A DNA stretch of 64,000 nucleotides from Caenorhabditis elegans (Eukaryota; Nematoda; Chromadorea; Rhabditida; Rhabditidae), in the NCBI RefSeq assembly GCF_000002985.6, contig NC_003280.10, positions 15,124,501 to 15,188,500 of the forward strand. Reading direction: 5' to 3'. The notes below the pieces were generated by a model that was given only the letters and a program-made list of their open reading frames with translations, was not told the DNA's origin and did no database searches. Positions within the stretch are counted from its first letter, which is position 1. Each line of letters opens with the position of its first letter. Of this stretch, positions 46,729 to 58,400 are shown in pieces. Made by a program: the position numbers and the translations under genes.

Positions 46729-47410
46729 TTAGAATTGAGTATCTGGACGAGTGGCGACCCAGGTCTTGATGGCTGGAACTGCGTGGACCTTCTCTCTGAG
46801 AGCTGACAACTTTGGATGCTCCGATGCGGTGAAGAATTGGTTCTTCTCCAACGTAGTCAAGTTCTCCACGACAACAATATCGGCGAAAGTGAGACCATCT
46901 CCAACTAGGAATCCAGACTTACTCTTCTCAAGAAGCCCATTGAGAATCTTAAAGTACGAATCTCTAGCTGGAATGGCGACTTCTGACGATATTTTTGCGA
47001 TCTCTTCGGCAGGCTTTCCGGAGCGTTGAGCCATGATGAGCTGTCTGAATGCTCCCATGAAATCCTTGAATTGATCGACGATAGCGTCAGCCCAAGCCTG
47101 CTCCTCTGGTGTTTTTCCAGCATAACCAAATTTATTGGCAAGGTAGCGGATGATTGCAGCAGATTGTGGGATGTCAAATCCATCGACAGACAGGACCGGG
47201 ACTTGTCCGAATGGGGTTTCTGTAAGATTTGAGTTGTAGAAATAGCTAGCTGGTGGAAATATAAAACTAACTGTCTTTAATCTTTTCCCAGGATCCATCT
47301 CCGTGAGTGAGACGGTTATCCTCAAATGGGACTCCGGCAAGATGGAATAGAATACGAGCTGGCTCAGCGTAACCGCGGGCGTCGAAGTAGGTGAGCTTGT
47401 ACAAAGGCAT
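46729..47410 (-). CDS. Glutathione S-transferase 5 of cluster (209 aa)
   Basis: Exons 47272-47410 and 46729-47219; 52-base intron. Start MPLYKLTYFDARGYAEPARI with Tyr8; PFGQVPVLSVDGFDIPQSAAII; GFLVGDGLTFADIVVVENLTTLEK; ends ATRPDTQF. A mariner transposon begins 63 bases upstream of the start codon, so it lies in or next to the promoter and may have separated the gene from distal elements. Possibly gst-39 by order (unverified). Confidence 0.95.
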
Positions 47411-47471
47411 CTGAAATTAACTGATTATTAAGTAAGGAGTAGGGAAAGCTGTAATAAACTTAAAAGTTATG

Positions 47472-48717
47472 TATCAGGTTGTCCCATAAGTTTTTGTACT
47501 TTTTTTCAAATATTTTTCCAAAACTTCTAGAAAGTTTTAAAATTTTTTCATCGTAGGTCGTGTCAAGGTCGGGTCTTCCCCTTTCAGAAAAAATTCATTT
47601 CATCCATTTCTACTTTGCCACGATGACAATCATCAAACTTGAACGTCGAGACGTTAGATTGCTTCTTCTTTATGAATTTCGTCTTGGTCATTCAGCAATG
47701 GAAGCGGAACGAAACATATGCGGTGCGATGGGTGAGGGAGCACTCTCTTATAATACAGCAAAGAGTTGGTTTCAAAAGTTCAAGAACGGCGACTTCAGTC
47801 TCGAAGAAATAGAACGTTCTGGGCGACCGGTAGAGTTAAATGAAGAAGACCTAGTGAAGCTGGTGGAGGAAGAGCCTCGTCTTAGTCTTCGTGAAATGGA
47901 AGAGAAGCTTGAGTGTTGTCATAGCACAATTGCACGTCACTTGGGTCGCCTTGGTTTTACTTCAAAACTTGGAATTTGGGTGCCTCATGAACTTTCGGCA
48001 TCACAGAAGCTCACTCGGGTCAACGTTTGTACTCAACTTCTAACTTTTCGTCGAAAGTTCGATTGGCTGAACAATCTGGTTACTGGAGATGAGAAGTGGG
48101 TGCTCTATGTTAACCATTCCAGAAAACGTCAATGGCTTCCGATCGGTGAGAAAGGAATACCGACGCCAAAGCCTGATCTTCACCCAAAAAAGATTATGAT
48201 CTGTGTCTGGTGGGGTGTTCAAGGACCCGTGCACTGGGAATTGTTGCCAACTAATAAAACTATCACTGCTGATTACTATTGTGCCCAATTGGACCGAGTT
48301 GCAGAAAAGACCAACGGAAAATATGAAAAACTATATTTTCTTCACGATAATGCTAGGCCTCATGTCGCCAAGAAGACTTTCCAAAAGCTGCAAGATCTTG
48401 GTTGGACTGTTTTACCGCATCCACCATATTCTCCAGATCTTGCACCAACCGACTACCATTTGTTCTTGTCTCTCAGTGACTACATGCGCGACAAGCAATT
48501 CGACGACGAAGAGCATCTCAAAACTGAACTCTCCACTTTCTTCTCATCGCGTTCGCCGGATTTCTTCTCCCGTGGCATCATGATGTTACCTAGTAAATGG
48601 CAACAAGTGGTGGACACTAATGGTGAATACTTGTGTGAATAGTACTACTTGTCGCTTGAGAGAAATAAATTTTTTTCAAAAAAAAAATAGTACAAAAACT
48701 TATGGGACAACCTGATA
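47472..48717 (+). mobile_element. Full-length mariner element
   Basis: Inverted termini TCAGGTTGTCCCATAAGTTT (identical for about 27 bases) at 47474 and ending 48715, flanked by the TA target duplication (47472-47473, 48716-48717). Total 1242 bp, the usual mariner size, with one long ORF inside. Confidence 0.95.
47623..48642 (+). CDS. Mariner transposase, apparently intact (339 aa)
   Basis: Start chosen at the ATG at 47623; the frame stays open upstream to ~47560 but lacks an ATG. The N-terminal paired-type helix-turn-helix region (residues ~10-110) includes FQKFKNGDFSLEE and ERSGRPVE. The WVPHEL linker motif is at 119-124. The catalytic triad is Asp156 (VTGDEKWV), Asp242 (FLHDNARPH) and Asp277 (DLAPTDYHLF); 34 residues separate the last two, the DD34D signature of mariner. 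No stop or frameshift is visible, so the protein could be active in cut-and-paste transposition at TA sites. Confidence 0.95.
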   Translation: MTIIKLERRDVRLLLLYEFRLGHSAMEAERNICGAMGEGALSYNTAKSWFQKFKNGDFSLEEIERSGRPVELNEEDLVKLVEEEPRLSLREMEEKLECCHSTIARHLGRLGFTSKLGIWVPHELSASQKLTRVNVCTQLLTFRRKFDWLNNLVTGDEKWVLYVNHSRKRQWLPIGEKGIPTPKPDLHPKKIMICVWWGVQGPVHWELLPTNKTITADYYCAQLDRVAEKTNGKYEKLYFLHDNARPHVAKKTFQKLQDLGWTVLPHPPYSPDLAPTDYHLFLSLSDYMRDKQFDDEEHLKTELSTFFSSRSPDFFSRGIMMLPSKWQQVVDTNGEYLCE

Positions 48718-49770
48718 TATCAATTTCTGCTTTCACAGAGAAAAATGGGAAGGTTTTGACAAACAATCATTCAATGCAGGTGTATATATACTACTCTCCC
48801 AATCCCTGCGTCTCTCACCGTCTTCCCGATTTCCCCTTTTTCTCGCACATGCTGTGTCTAGCTGCCGATGTTTGGTTCTAATTATTTCGCAACGAGCCTC
48901 GACGCGAGCTCAAAAAGGATCACCGTTTTCGCCCATTTGTCAGCATTTTCGAGCAGAAGATTTTGTGTCTAAATGTGATTTGAAAGCATAAAATTGTTCA
49001 GATTTATCAGATAAGCATGTGATTGGGGAAGAAGCTTCACATTTATCATTATCATTGAAACAAAAGGACACGGGAATAAGAATTTTCGTGTGATCTAGAA
49101 AGGGAAGTTAATTTGCGAATTGTTCATCAAGAACCTTGCAGCATTGGCATTTTGGGCGCACGATGCACACATTTACAGCGTTTTTTTTAAATTGTGATTT
49201 TTTTTTCAAAATTCTAACTAATTGCAAGTAAGTTTCATTAGATAAACTTCAATAGTTTTCTAGTTAACACGAGCTGCATACTTCAAGACAGGGGTGGGGC
49301 AAATTCGGCAAATTTTTTTTCAGCTTTTGGCTTGTCGACTTGCCAAAAATTTTCTATTCCGGCAACTTACGTATTTGCCGAATTGCCGAAAATGTTTAAT
49401 TCCGGCAATTTACCGACTTGCCGGTTGCCGGATATAAAGTTGCCGGAAATTTTTAGAGGACTTTTTTAAGCAACGGAAACACTTCTGAATTTTCCAAAAG
49501 AAAATGTGCAAAACCACAAAAGGCAACTCGGCAATTCGGCAATTTACCGACTTGCCGATTTGCCGGAAATTTTTAACTCCGGCAATTTGCAAATTTGCCG
49601 ATTTGCCGGAAATTTTTAACTCCGGCAATTGCTGATTTGCCGGAAAAAATCGTTTGCCGCCCACCCATGGTTCAAGATTTATTGTCCGAAGTGTAGAGAA
49701 CCTAGTAGCTTTTGAGAACACTGATGTATGAAATCAAGGAATTTTATTGTAAAAAATTGTTTTTCAAAAT
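48718..49770. other. Spacer with hAT-type MITE
   Basis: No gene. Promoter sequence of neither GST is obvious. The right part is occupied by the MITE at 49289-49669. Confidence 0.5.
49281..49677. mobile_element. hAT-type MITE, ~381 bp
   Basis: CAGGGGTGGGGCAAATTCGG at 49289 and CGTTTGCCGCCCACCCATG ending 49669, flanked by CTTCAAGA / GTTCAAGA (seven of eight bases identical). Confidence 0.8.
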
Positions 49771-50447
49771 TTAATACTGAGTATCTGGACGAGCCTCGAC
49801 CCATTTCTTGATGGCTGGAATCGCGTAGACCTTCTCTCTGAGAGCTGCCAGTTCTGGATATTTCGAAGCTTCAAAGAGCTGATTCTTCTGCAACGTGGTC
49901 AAATTCTCCACGACAACAATATCGGCGAATGTGATTCCATCACCAACAAGGAAACCTGACTTGTTCTTCTCAAGGATCCTTGTGATGATTTTGAAGTAAG
50001 CATCTCTGCCAGGGACGAATCCTTCATTTATAAGCTGTGACACTTCCTCTTCTGTCTTTCCAACACGTTTTGCCACTACAATATCTTTAAATGGAACTGC
50101 CATAAAGTCTCTGACTTGATCACAAATTGCATCAGCCCAAGCCTGCTCTTCCGGGGTTTTCCCAGCGTATCCGAATTTGGTTGCAAGGTAGCGGATGATT
50201 GCAGTAGATTGAGGAATTTCAAATCCATTGATGTTCAGAACAGGTACTTGACCAAATGGAGTTTCTGAAATATAACATTAGAAGATGATAACATGAAAAT
50301 TCACTTACTATCCTTAATCTGCTCCCAAGTACCATCTCCATGGATGATTCGGATGTCTTCAAATGGGACCCCCGCAAGATGGAAGAGAATGCGAGCCGGT
50401 TCGGCGTAGAATCGAGAGTTGAAGTAGGTCAGCTTGTAGGTTGGCAT
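49771..50447 (-). CDS. Glutathione S-transferase 6 of cluster (210 aa)
   Basis: Exons 50309-50447 and 49771-50264; 44-base intron at the conserved position. One codon longer than GSTs 1-5, in the region DFMAVPFKDIVVAKRVGK. Start MPTYKLTYFNSRFYAEPARI with Tyr8; PFGQVPVLNINGFEIPQSTAIIRYLATKFGYAGK; GFLVGDGITFADI. First GST after the mariner insertion; with GST 7 it shares AICDQV and the VAKR/GKT segment, so the two look like sister genes. Symbol not assigned. Confidence 0.95.
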
Positions 50448-51613
50448 AGTGGTTTCACTGAAACTATAAGTTATATGTTAACTTTCAGGCTTAAAAGAGA
50501 TATTAGAGACTTTTTTTTTTGAAAAAAACCAAGGTTGGGAATATTGTTAGTGTTACTTTAGACGCAATTAACATTCAGAAAAAGCGGAAAAATGTTATAT
50601 AGAAAATTGTGATGCTACAGTTTTATTTAAAAAAAACATTTAAAATTTAAAATTTCAGTTGGTTAAATGACAATGGTTTTTTATAAACTTGTCAATTCAA
50701 AAACTCAACTTATAAGAAAAACTTCCAAAAATACACACCGCTCTCCAAAAACCCTCCTCCTCCACTCTGCGTCTCATACTTTGATGTTTAATCCCACTTG
50801 GTCTATTTAACAGGATGTCTAATTCTCTAGTAGTAATTTCCTTTCACTCGATGTTTGTCAGCATTTTCCAGAAACTTTCGTGACAAAATGTGGTTTGTGG
50901 TGTGACGGAAAACATGTAAAAATTTACTTGAAGCCATTTTAACCGAGGGATTCATTTTTTAAATTCACGTGTTAATTTGAAAAGTAAATATCATGAGAGT
51001 AGACATAGGTTTAGGCTTAGGCTTAGGTCTAGGCTTAGGCTTAGGCTTAGGCTTAGACTGGGCAGATGTGAGAAAGAGAGAATAAAGAAATCCCAGAAAA
51101 TTCAAGAATTCAGAAAACTCTTCTGTTTAGGATTTTGAAATTCATCTAGCTCAATTTAAAGATCACGGTATTAATAAATCTTATTTCCACCATTAGTCAT
51201 GCATGCAAGACGAATTTTTAAGTGGCTTGTTGAGGTTCAAGCCAAATGGAGCCTGCAAGACTAAGTTCCGACTGGCTCGCACAAGTTGTATCAAACGGAT
51301 GAGCTCCCAGATCCTGCACTGATGCAGACTATACTCCAAATGTACATTTATTTAGTCAGTAAAATATATTCTGAATATTAAATAAATTAATTTTACGTGA
51401 ACTTTTTCTCTTAAAAAACTATTATTCTGCGATTCTGAATTTATTACTCCAATACTCACACCTTCCTCTCTTCTTCCAATCAACTAATGTGCGTTCCAAA
51501 ATCAGGATTGTGTACAACGCGGAGGTATTACGAATGGAATCAAGAGTTTAAGTTCAGTAAAGTTTAGTGAAAAAAATTTAGATCTCGAGACGCAATAAAT
51601 AATCCACTGAGTT
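50448..51613. other. Spacer with TTAGGC array
   Basis: A TTAGGC-type array occupies 51005-51060. The rest is AT-rich with no ORF of note; it probably serves as a shared divergent upstream region for GST 6 and the plus-strand gene at 51614. Confidence 0.55.
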
Positions 51614-52771
51614 ATGAACATTCTGAACATTGGAACAAGATGGCGAATTCTAATTTCCGATCGGAGGTTTTTGAGGTATGAATGTAGTATTTAATGAAAT
51701 CTTATAGTTTGAAATTTTGCTTTAAATTATAAAAATTAAAAGAAATTCTAATATTTTTAAATTAAAAGTTATATGTATCTGTTAATTACGGCCCATTTTC
51801 TATCATTCAAAGCAAAATTTCAAAACTTAAAAAGGCGGTCAGTCAAGACCAGAAACAAATTTTTTGCACAAAAACCTAAAAACTTCGCGTCAGCGAAATA
51901 ATTAAGTAAGTTCAGAATCGTGTCCATGTGTGGGTACTTCCATTGAGCCTGTCGCAATCATATTATGGTGACCGGGATAGTAACTCATCTGCTTGCACAT
52001 TAATCACTGTTCAGATAGCTCACGACTTTTTGAGGTTTGTAAAAGTTTAGTGGCGTCGAAAAATAAACAATTCTTTTAGCCAAAACATCTCTATTCCATC
52101 TCCAAATTCTTTGAAACCTCAAGATCTTCCACTCGGAGTCCTCGGCGTTCTTATCAACGGAATAGTTGATGGGAATGAAACTCACGAAAAGGCTATGGCA
52201 GTTCAACCACGAGGATTCTTTGATTTTATGAAAAAGAAAGAGAAGCAGTCTGAAGACCGCCGGAAGGGATTTTTCACTGTGCCAGACGCGATTCAAGTTC
52301 AGCGGCTCAAGATGCACGAGATTGACTACCGTTCCTATTCGGGAGACTTTATCAGCAATCTCGTCACAGTTATGTCTATGGCTGTAACTAGTCCATATCT
52401 CTCTAAACTCGACAGGTTGCCCATTGTGGTGAGTGCCTGTAAAAGAGCAATGTGTTTTATCTACGATCGTCCGACAAACTCGATAATTCTTCTTGATACT
52501 CATATGCATTTCAAACGAAGAGCTGTTAGTGTTCTCTGTGTTGCATCATTTGAAGAAATAACTGATTTTATTGTTTCGGTAACTGAGATCGTTTTCCCAA
52601 AAATATTCGAATCTGCGGATGCTGCTGGTGTATGTTCCAACTCTTTACATTTCTAGACTTACCTTTGAACCTCTGCAGAAATTCGAAATCACATGTCTGA
52701 TGCTTACGAGTCTGATGAGCAAGGTCTACAAAAACGACATTTTTCTTCCAATCAAATCGGTGTGCGAATAG
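51614..52771 (+). CDS. Unrecognised 234-aa protein
   Basis: Exons 51614-51675, 52080-52629 and 52679-52771, phases agree throughout. The start MNILNIGTRWRI is the ATG whose frame fits the phase-2 donor at 51676; another ATG at 51641 does not fit. Features: LGVLGVLINGIVDGNETHEK, a charged KKKEKQSEDRRK stretch, then a hydrophobic core ending in FIYDRPTNSIILLDTHMHF and EEITDFIV. The ILLDTHMH segment resembles the Asp/His strand seen in some cysteine peptidases such as tegument-type deubiquitinases, but I see no catalytic Cys, so this is a weak hint only. AATAAA at ~52825; convergent with GST 7. Confidence 0.75.
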
Positions 52772-52871
52772 TTTCAGAAACATTGCGTTGAGATAACGAA
52801 ACGAGACTTTAAACAATTTTTTGAATAAATTCTTAACGATTGAAAATAGTTACTTATTTATTCAGACAGGA

Positions 52872-54085
52872 TTACAATACAGTATCTGGACGAGTTTCTA
52901 CCCAATGCTTAATTGCTGGAATCGCGTAGACCTTCTCCCTGAGAGCCGTCAATCTTGGTTGCTCCGAAGCGTTGCAATAATGGTTTTTGTCTAATGTGGT
53001 GAAGTTTTCCACGACAACAATATCGGCGAAAGTTAAACTATCGCCAACTAGAAATCCTGACTTGCTCTTCTCAAGGATACCATTAATAATCTTGAAGTAC
53101 GAATCTTTTGCTGGGAGGAAAATCTCGGTATGGATTTTTTCAATTTCCTCAGCCGTCTTCCCATCACGTTTTGCTATCACAATTTGTTTGAAAGAATCGA
53201 TGAAGTCCTTCACTTGATCACAAATCGCATCTGCCCAAGCCTGCTCCTCCGGGGTTTTTCCAGCATATCCGAATTTGTTGGCAAGGTAGCGGATTATAGC
53301 AGAAGACTGGGGAATGTCAAATCCATCGACGGTGAGGACTGGGACCTGTCCGAATGGGGTTTCTGAAAAAAATCTGAATTAGAAAAGACGTAGGCGGCTT
53401 GTGAGCACTTGAATAAAAAAACGTAAGTTAGAAAATTTGAGTTGAAAAATATTAATTTTCCAGAAAAATATTTTTCATTTGTTTGTTCCAGGGGTGTGCG
53501 GTAAATCTCAAAATTTGCCGAGCTCGGCAAATTCGGCAAATCTCTTTTCCCAATATTTGCCGAGCACGGCAAATTCGGCAAACTTGCCGTGCTTAACTAA
53601 CGCCGAAAAATTTGATATTTGTTATGTTTTTTGGAGCACCAAAACTACTAAATTTTTAACACACATCTGGTTTCAAAATAAGTTCCGTGTAGTGTGTCTG
53701 CTTAAACATTAAAATAACTCAATATAGTGTCATTTTTCAAAATTTTTTGGGAAAAAGTCAATAGTTTTGGTCAAAATTGTATTGTCAAATTTTTGATGTG
53801 TGCGGCAAATTTCAATATTTATCGAGCTCGGCAAACGGCAAATTTGGTGAATTCGGCAAATTTGCCGCACACCCCTGGTTTGTTCTCAAGTGTTTTATAC
53901 TTGCACGAATATTATTAAATTCTTTCCAAAAAATTGCAGAACTCACTGTCTTTAAGCTTTTCCCATGTGCCATTTCCACGTGTAAAACGGAAGTCTTCAA
54001 ATGGAACTCCAGCGAGCTGGAAGAGAATTCGAGCTGGCTCAGCGAACCAACGGGAGTTGAAATATGTCAGCTTGTAGGTTGGCAT
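52872..54085 (-). CDS. Glutathione S-transferase 7 of cluster (209 aa)
   Basis: Exons 53947-54085 and 52872-53362; the 584-base intron contains a complete hAT-type MITE (53489-53877). Start MPTYKLTYFNSRWFAEPARI with Tyr8; PFGQVPVLTVDGFDIPQSSAII; GFLVGDSLTFADIVVVENFTTLDK; ends TRPDTVL. All glutathione-site motifs are present. The stop codon is only ~100 bases from the end of the convergent gene at 52771. Confidence 0.95.
53481..53885. mobile_element. hAT-type MITE, 389 bp, in GST 7 intron
   Basis: CAGGGGTGTGCGGTAAATC at 53489 and TTTGCCGCACACCCCTG ending 53877, flanked by GTTTGTTC on both sides (53481-53488 and 53878-53885). Confidence 0.9.
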
Positions 54086-54112
54086 GCTGTAACTGTATTT
54101 TTTTTAACACTG

Positions 54113-54268
54113 CACGGTGTATCAAAGTATCTCATTTCGGTTTGATCTACGTAGATCTATAAAAAATGCGGGAGAAAATACGAAGAGTTTTCAACTGATT
54201 TTGCATGGTTAAGATTTCCGCATTTTTTGTAGATCAAACTGTATTGAGACAGCCTGACACCATGTGAC
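54113..54268. repeat. Inverted repeat, same family as 38421-38588
   Basis: CTCATTTCGGTTTGATCTACG...AAAAATGCGGGAG answered by CCGCATTTTTTGTAGATCAAAC...GAGACAG, with ends GTGT/ACAC-like. Confidence 0.8.
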
Positions 54269-54599
54269 ACTGTTAAACAACAGTGAACTCGAAAAAAATT
54301 CTAGATATCAATACATTTATGGAAAAAAAAACTTTTAAAAAGCACACTATTTGATCCCACTGATCAACAAAACACTTTTTATATACCCTTTAGTTCTTCC
54401 TCTGCCTTCTGCTCTCTCTTCTGCCTCTTGTTCTCTACTGTGTCTCACCTGCTGCGTTTAGGCCATAGTCTGTAGAATTTTCAACTCTCTCGTTATTTTT
54501 CACCATTTTCAATCAGAATATTTTGTGACTAACGAGAAATGACCTTTGGTACGGGAGTATCTGGAATACATCAGGTTGCTTGTTTTCATTGAGGGACGG

Positions 54600-54822
54600 T
54601 CGAGCTGAGCTCGAAAAAAAAGTGAAAAAATCAAGTAAAAATAAAGTTTTTTTTTCCTTTTTTTTTTGGGACGAAAAAATTTGCAAAAAAATTTTCCCGT
54701 GGTGGAGAGTTGAACTCGAAAAAAAAGTGAAAAAAATCAAGTAAAAATAAAGTTTTTTTTTCCTTTTTTTTTTGGGACGAAAAAATTTGCAAAAAAATTT
54801 TCCCGTGGTGGAGAGTTGAACT
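54600..54822. repeat. ~112-bp tandem duplication
   Basis: CTCGAAAAAAAAGTGAAAAA through CCCGTGGTGGAGAGTTGAA occurs twice in a row with at most a base or two of difference, followed by a degenerate TTAGGC tract (54830-54888). Confidence 0.85.
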
Positions 54823-54889
54823 CAGACAAAGCCTAAGCCTAGGCTTAATCCTAAGCTTAATCGTAAGCCTAAGCCGAAGCCTAAGCCTA

Positions 54890-55367
54890 ACTAGGGAATG
54901 GTCAGCTTAGGGGTGAGGTACCTAGAGACGCCACATATGCCAAACGGAAGCTGAGATCATTGGCTACAAGAATATGCGTTCAAATTCTGCAACGGACCTC
55001 TGGGAGTCTGGAAATTCTTGTCTGAAATTATGCTTTTGAATGCTCGAAAGTGGTAAGAATTTAGAATTTATTACAGAAAAACGTGAAGTTGAATACCTAG
55101 AAAGATGAAAATGTGTTTTGATACAGTGCATACAATACTTGTTTCAAGTATAAAACTAATTTTATTAATTAAACGTTTTTCTGTAATAAATTCTAAATTC
55201 TTACCACTTTCGAGCATTCAAAAGCATAATTTCAGACAAGAATTTCCAGACTCCCAGAGGTCCGTTGCAGAATTTGAAAGCATATTCTTGTAGCCAATGA
55301 TCTCAGCTTCCGTTTGGCATATGTGGCGTCTCTAGGTACCTCACCCCTAAGCTGACCATTCCCTAGT
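54890..55367. mobile_element. 478-bp foldback element
   Basis: ACTAGGGAATGGTCAGCTTA at 54890 is the reverse complement of the end (TAAGCTGACCATTCCCTAGT). Arms of ~190 bp surround a ~95-base AT-rich loop; arm identity is very high. No ORF. Confidence 0.85.
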
Positions 55368-55470
55368 AAACCCAAACTTAAACCACAGTCTCTACCATAT
55401 TTGATTTTGTCTTGAACTACTTTATTTTCTCAAATTTTTAATGTAAACATATGAAAATTAAGAAAAAAAA

Positions 55471-58400
55471 TTATAGATCCCTCTTCGGTCTCGTCTCGAT
55501 GTAATCCTTCAACTCGGGAAGATTAAATATTCTCTCTTGGTACTTCTTCAAATTCAAATGAATCGGATCTTCTGGGTCTAGTTCTTTGATATTAGTCAGA
55601 CTATACAAATGATCAGCCACCACTAGATCCGCCCAGGTCAGCCCATCTCCGACAAGATACTCCGATTTGCTCTCTTTAAGAATTCGAGTCAATATTTTGA
55701 AAAGCAAGTTCTTGACAGGAATGTAAACTTCATCATGGATTCTTTTCACTTCTTCCTCCGGCTTTCCACTTTTTTGAGCATAAAGCAATGGACGGAATGA
55801 CTCGAGGTACTCCTTGACCTGATCAACGATCGAGTCTGCAAAGGCCTCGTCTTCCGGAGATTTTCCAGCGTAGCCAAACTTTCTAGCCAAGTAACGATGG
55901 ATTGCAGTAGATTGGGCAAGGTCGAAGCCGTCGATGGAAAGTACTGGGAAGCGGCCGAATGGGGTTTCTGAAATTATTTATAGGTTTAGTGGATGGCAGA
56001 GATGGGCTCAATTCAAAATTTTGAAAAAGGATTTAATTTAGCTTAAATTTCAACTTTTTTGGGTCATCTTAAATAGATGAAAGCAGGGGTGTGCGGAAAT
56101 TGTCGTTCGGCAATTTTTTTTGTCTACAAATTTGGCAAATCGGCAAATTGCCGGTTTGCCGATTTAAAAAAAAAGGCTTAAAGGACAATCCGTTCTTCAA
56201 GTGCAATGCACTGCGGATCTGAGATTCAGGTACACTGCCTGGTGGTGATCCCACTGGGTTATAATTTAAGCCAAGTCCTAGCCGGGGACTGTAGCCGATA
56301 ATCCAGTCGTGGATTGCTCCACTTCCCAATAGAGGCTGGGTGAACCTAGAGGGTGAGGCCGGACTTGAACTCACGACCTCCATACTGCTAGCGGCCACCA
56401 CTACCGACTGAGCTATCTGCCCATTTCAATTCCGGCAATTTGCCGGTTTGCCAATTTGACGAAAATGTTTAATTCCGGCAACTCGCCGATTTGCCGATTC
56501 ACCGGAAATTTTCATTTTCGGCAAATTGCAGATTTCCCGGTTTGCCGGATATCAGATTTGCCGGAAATGTTTAGATAGATTTTTCTATAATACGGATACA
56601 CTGAAAACTTTGCCTTTTTGAATTGTTTCCCGTTTTCTTCAGATATTTTCTTAGAATTTGCTCACAAAATAGATGTAGGAACATTCATAGAATGCGTACA
56701 ATTTTGACGATTAAAGTTGAAATTATGAAATTTTCCAAAAAAAAATGTGCAAACCACAATTTGCTGAACATGTTCGGCAATTGCCGTTTTTCCGGCAAAA
56801 TCGGCAATTCGGAAATTTGCCGGTTTGTCAGTTTGCCGGACGTTTTCAATTCCGGCAATTTGCCGGTTTGCCGATTTACCGGTTTTTTTCGAACATTTTC
56901 GGCAGATTTGCCAATTTGCCAATTTGCCAGAAAGAATAGTTTTCTATTGTTTTGATGAAACTTTAACAATGGAAAATCTATGGAACTACATAGGCTCCTA
57001 AAATAGACGTAAGAAATGATGCGTACAATTTTGTCGATTAAAATTGAAGTTATGAAATTTTCAAAAAAAAAATGTGCAAAACCACAACGTTTTCGTCAAT
57101 GTCGTTTTTCGGGCAAATTCGGCAAATCGTCAATTTGCTGGTTTACCAGTTTGCCGGACATTTTCAATTTTCGACATTTCGAAAATAGAAAAATACCAGA
57201 GGTAGACAGCAATCGCGGGTTTGCCAACTTGCCGGAAATTTTTACATTCGGCAACTTGCCGGTTTGTCAACTTGCCGGAAATTTTCAATTTCGGCAATTG
57301 CCGGTTGGCCAATTTTCCGGAAATTTTTACATTCGACAATATGCCGGTTTGCCGATTTGCTGGAAACGTTTATTTTGCCGGATATCAATTTTCAGGAAGT
57401 GCTTAGCGGAATTTATTTATAAGACAGAAACACTTAAAAATGTACCTTTTTGAAATTTTTTCCCGTTTTCTTTAGATATTTTCATAGAATTTTCTTACTT
57501 TTCAAAAATAAAAATTTCCAAAAAAAAGGTGCAAAACCACAATTTACTAAAAGTTTTCGGCAACTTGCCGCTTTTCCGGCAAATTCTGCAAATTGGCAAT
57601 TTGCCAGTTTGCCGATTTGCCTGAAATTTTGAGCTCCGGTAATTTGCCGGATTTTTTCAAAATTTTCGGCAAAATTTTTTTTTATTTTCATTTTTGGCGA
57701 ATTGCCGATTTGACGTTCGCGGGATATCAATTTTCATATCCAATTTATCAGTTTTTTTTTCCAAATTTTCGGCAAATGCCGACTTTCCGGCAAATTCGGC
57801 AAATCGTCAATTTGCTGGTTTACCAGTTTGCCGGACATTTTCAATTTTCGACATTTCGAAAATAGAAAAATACCAGAGGTAGACAGCAATCGCGGGTTTG
57901 CCAACTTGCCGGAAATTTTTACATTCGGCAACTTGCCGGTTTGTCAACTTGCCGGAAATTTTCAATTTCGGCAATTGCCGGTTGGCCAATTTTCCGGAAA
58001 TTTTTACATTCGACAATATGCCGGTTTGCCGATTTGCTGGAAACGTTTATTTTGCCGGATATCAATTTTCAGGAAGTGCTTAGCGGAATTTATTTATAAG
58101 ACAGAAACACTTAAAAATGTACCTTTTTGAAATTTTTTCCCGTTTTCTTTAGATATTTTCATAGAATTTTCTTACTTTTCAAAAATAAAAATTTCCAAAA
58201 AAAAGGTGCAAAACCACAATTTACTAAAAGTTTTCGGCAACTTGCCGCTTTTCCGGCAAATTCTGCAAATTGGCAATTTGCCAGTTTGCCGATTTGCCTG
58301 AAATTTTGAGCTCCGGTAATTTGCCGGATTTTTTCAAAATTTTCGGCAAAATTTTTTTTTATTTTCATTTTTGGCGAATTGCCGATTTGACGTTCGCGGG

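Noticed and set aside
56340-56424. A functional minus-strand tRNA gene
   Set aside because: A and B boxes are present but the rest does not form a regular cloverleaf, and a long non-tRNA body follows; a SINE fits better.
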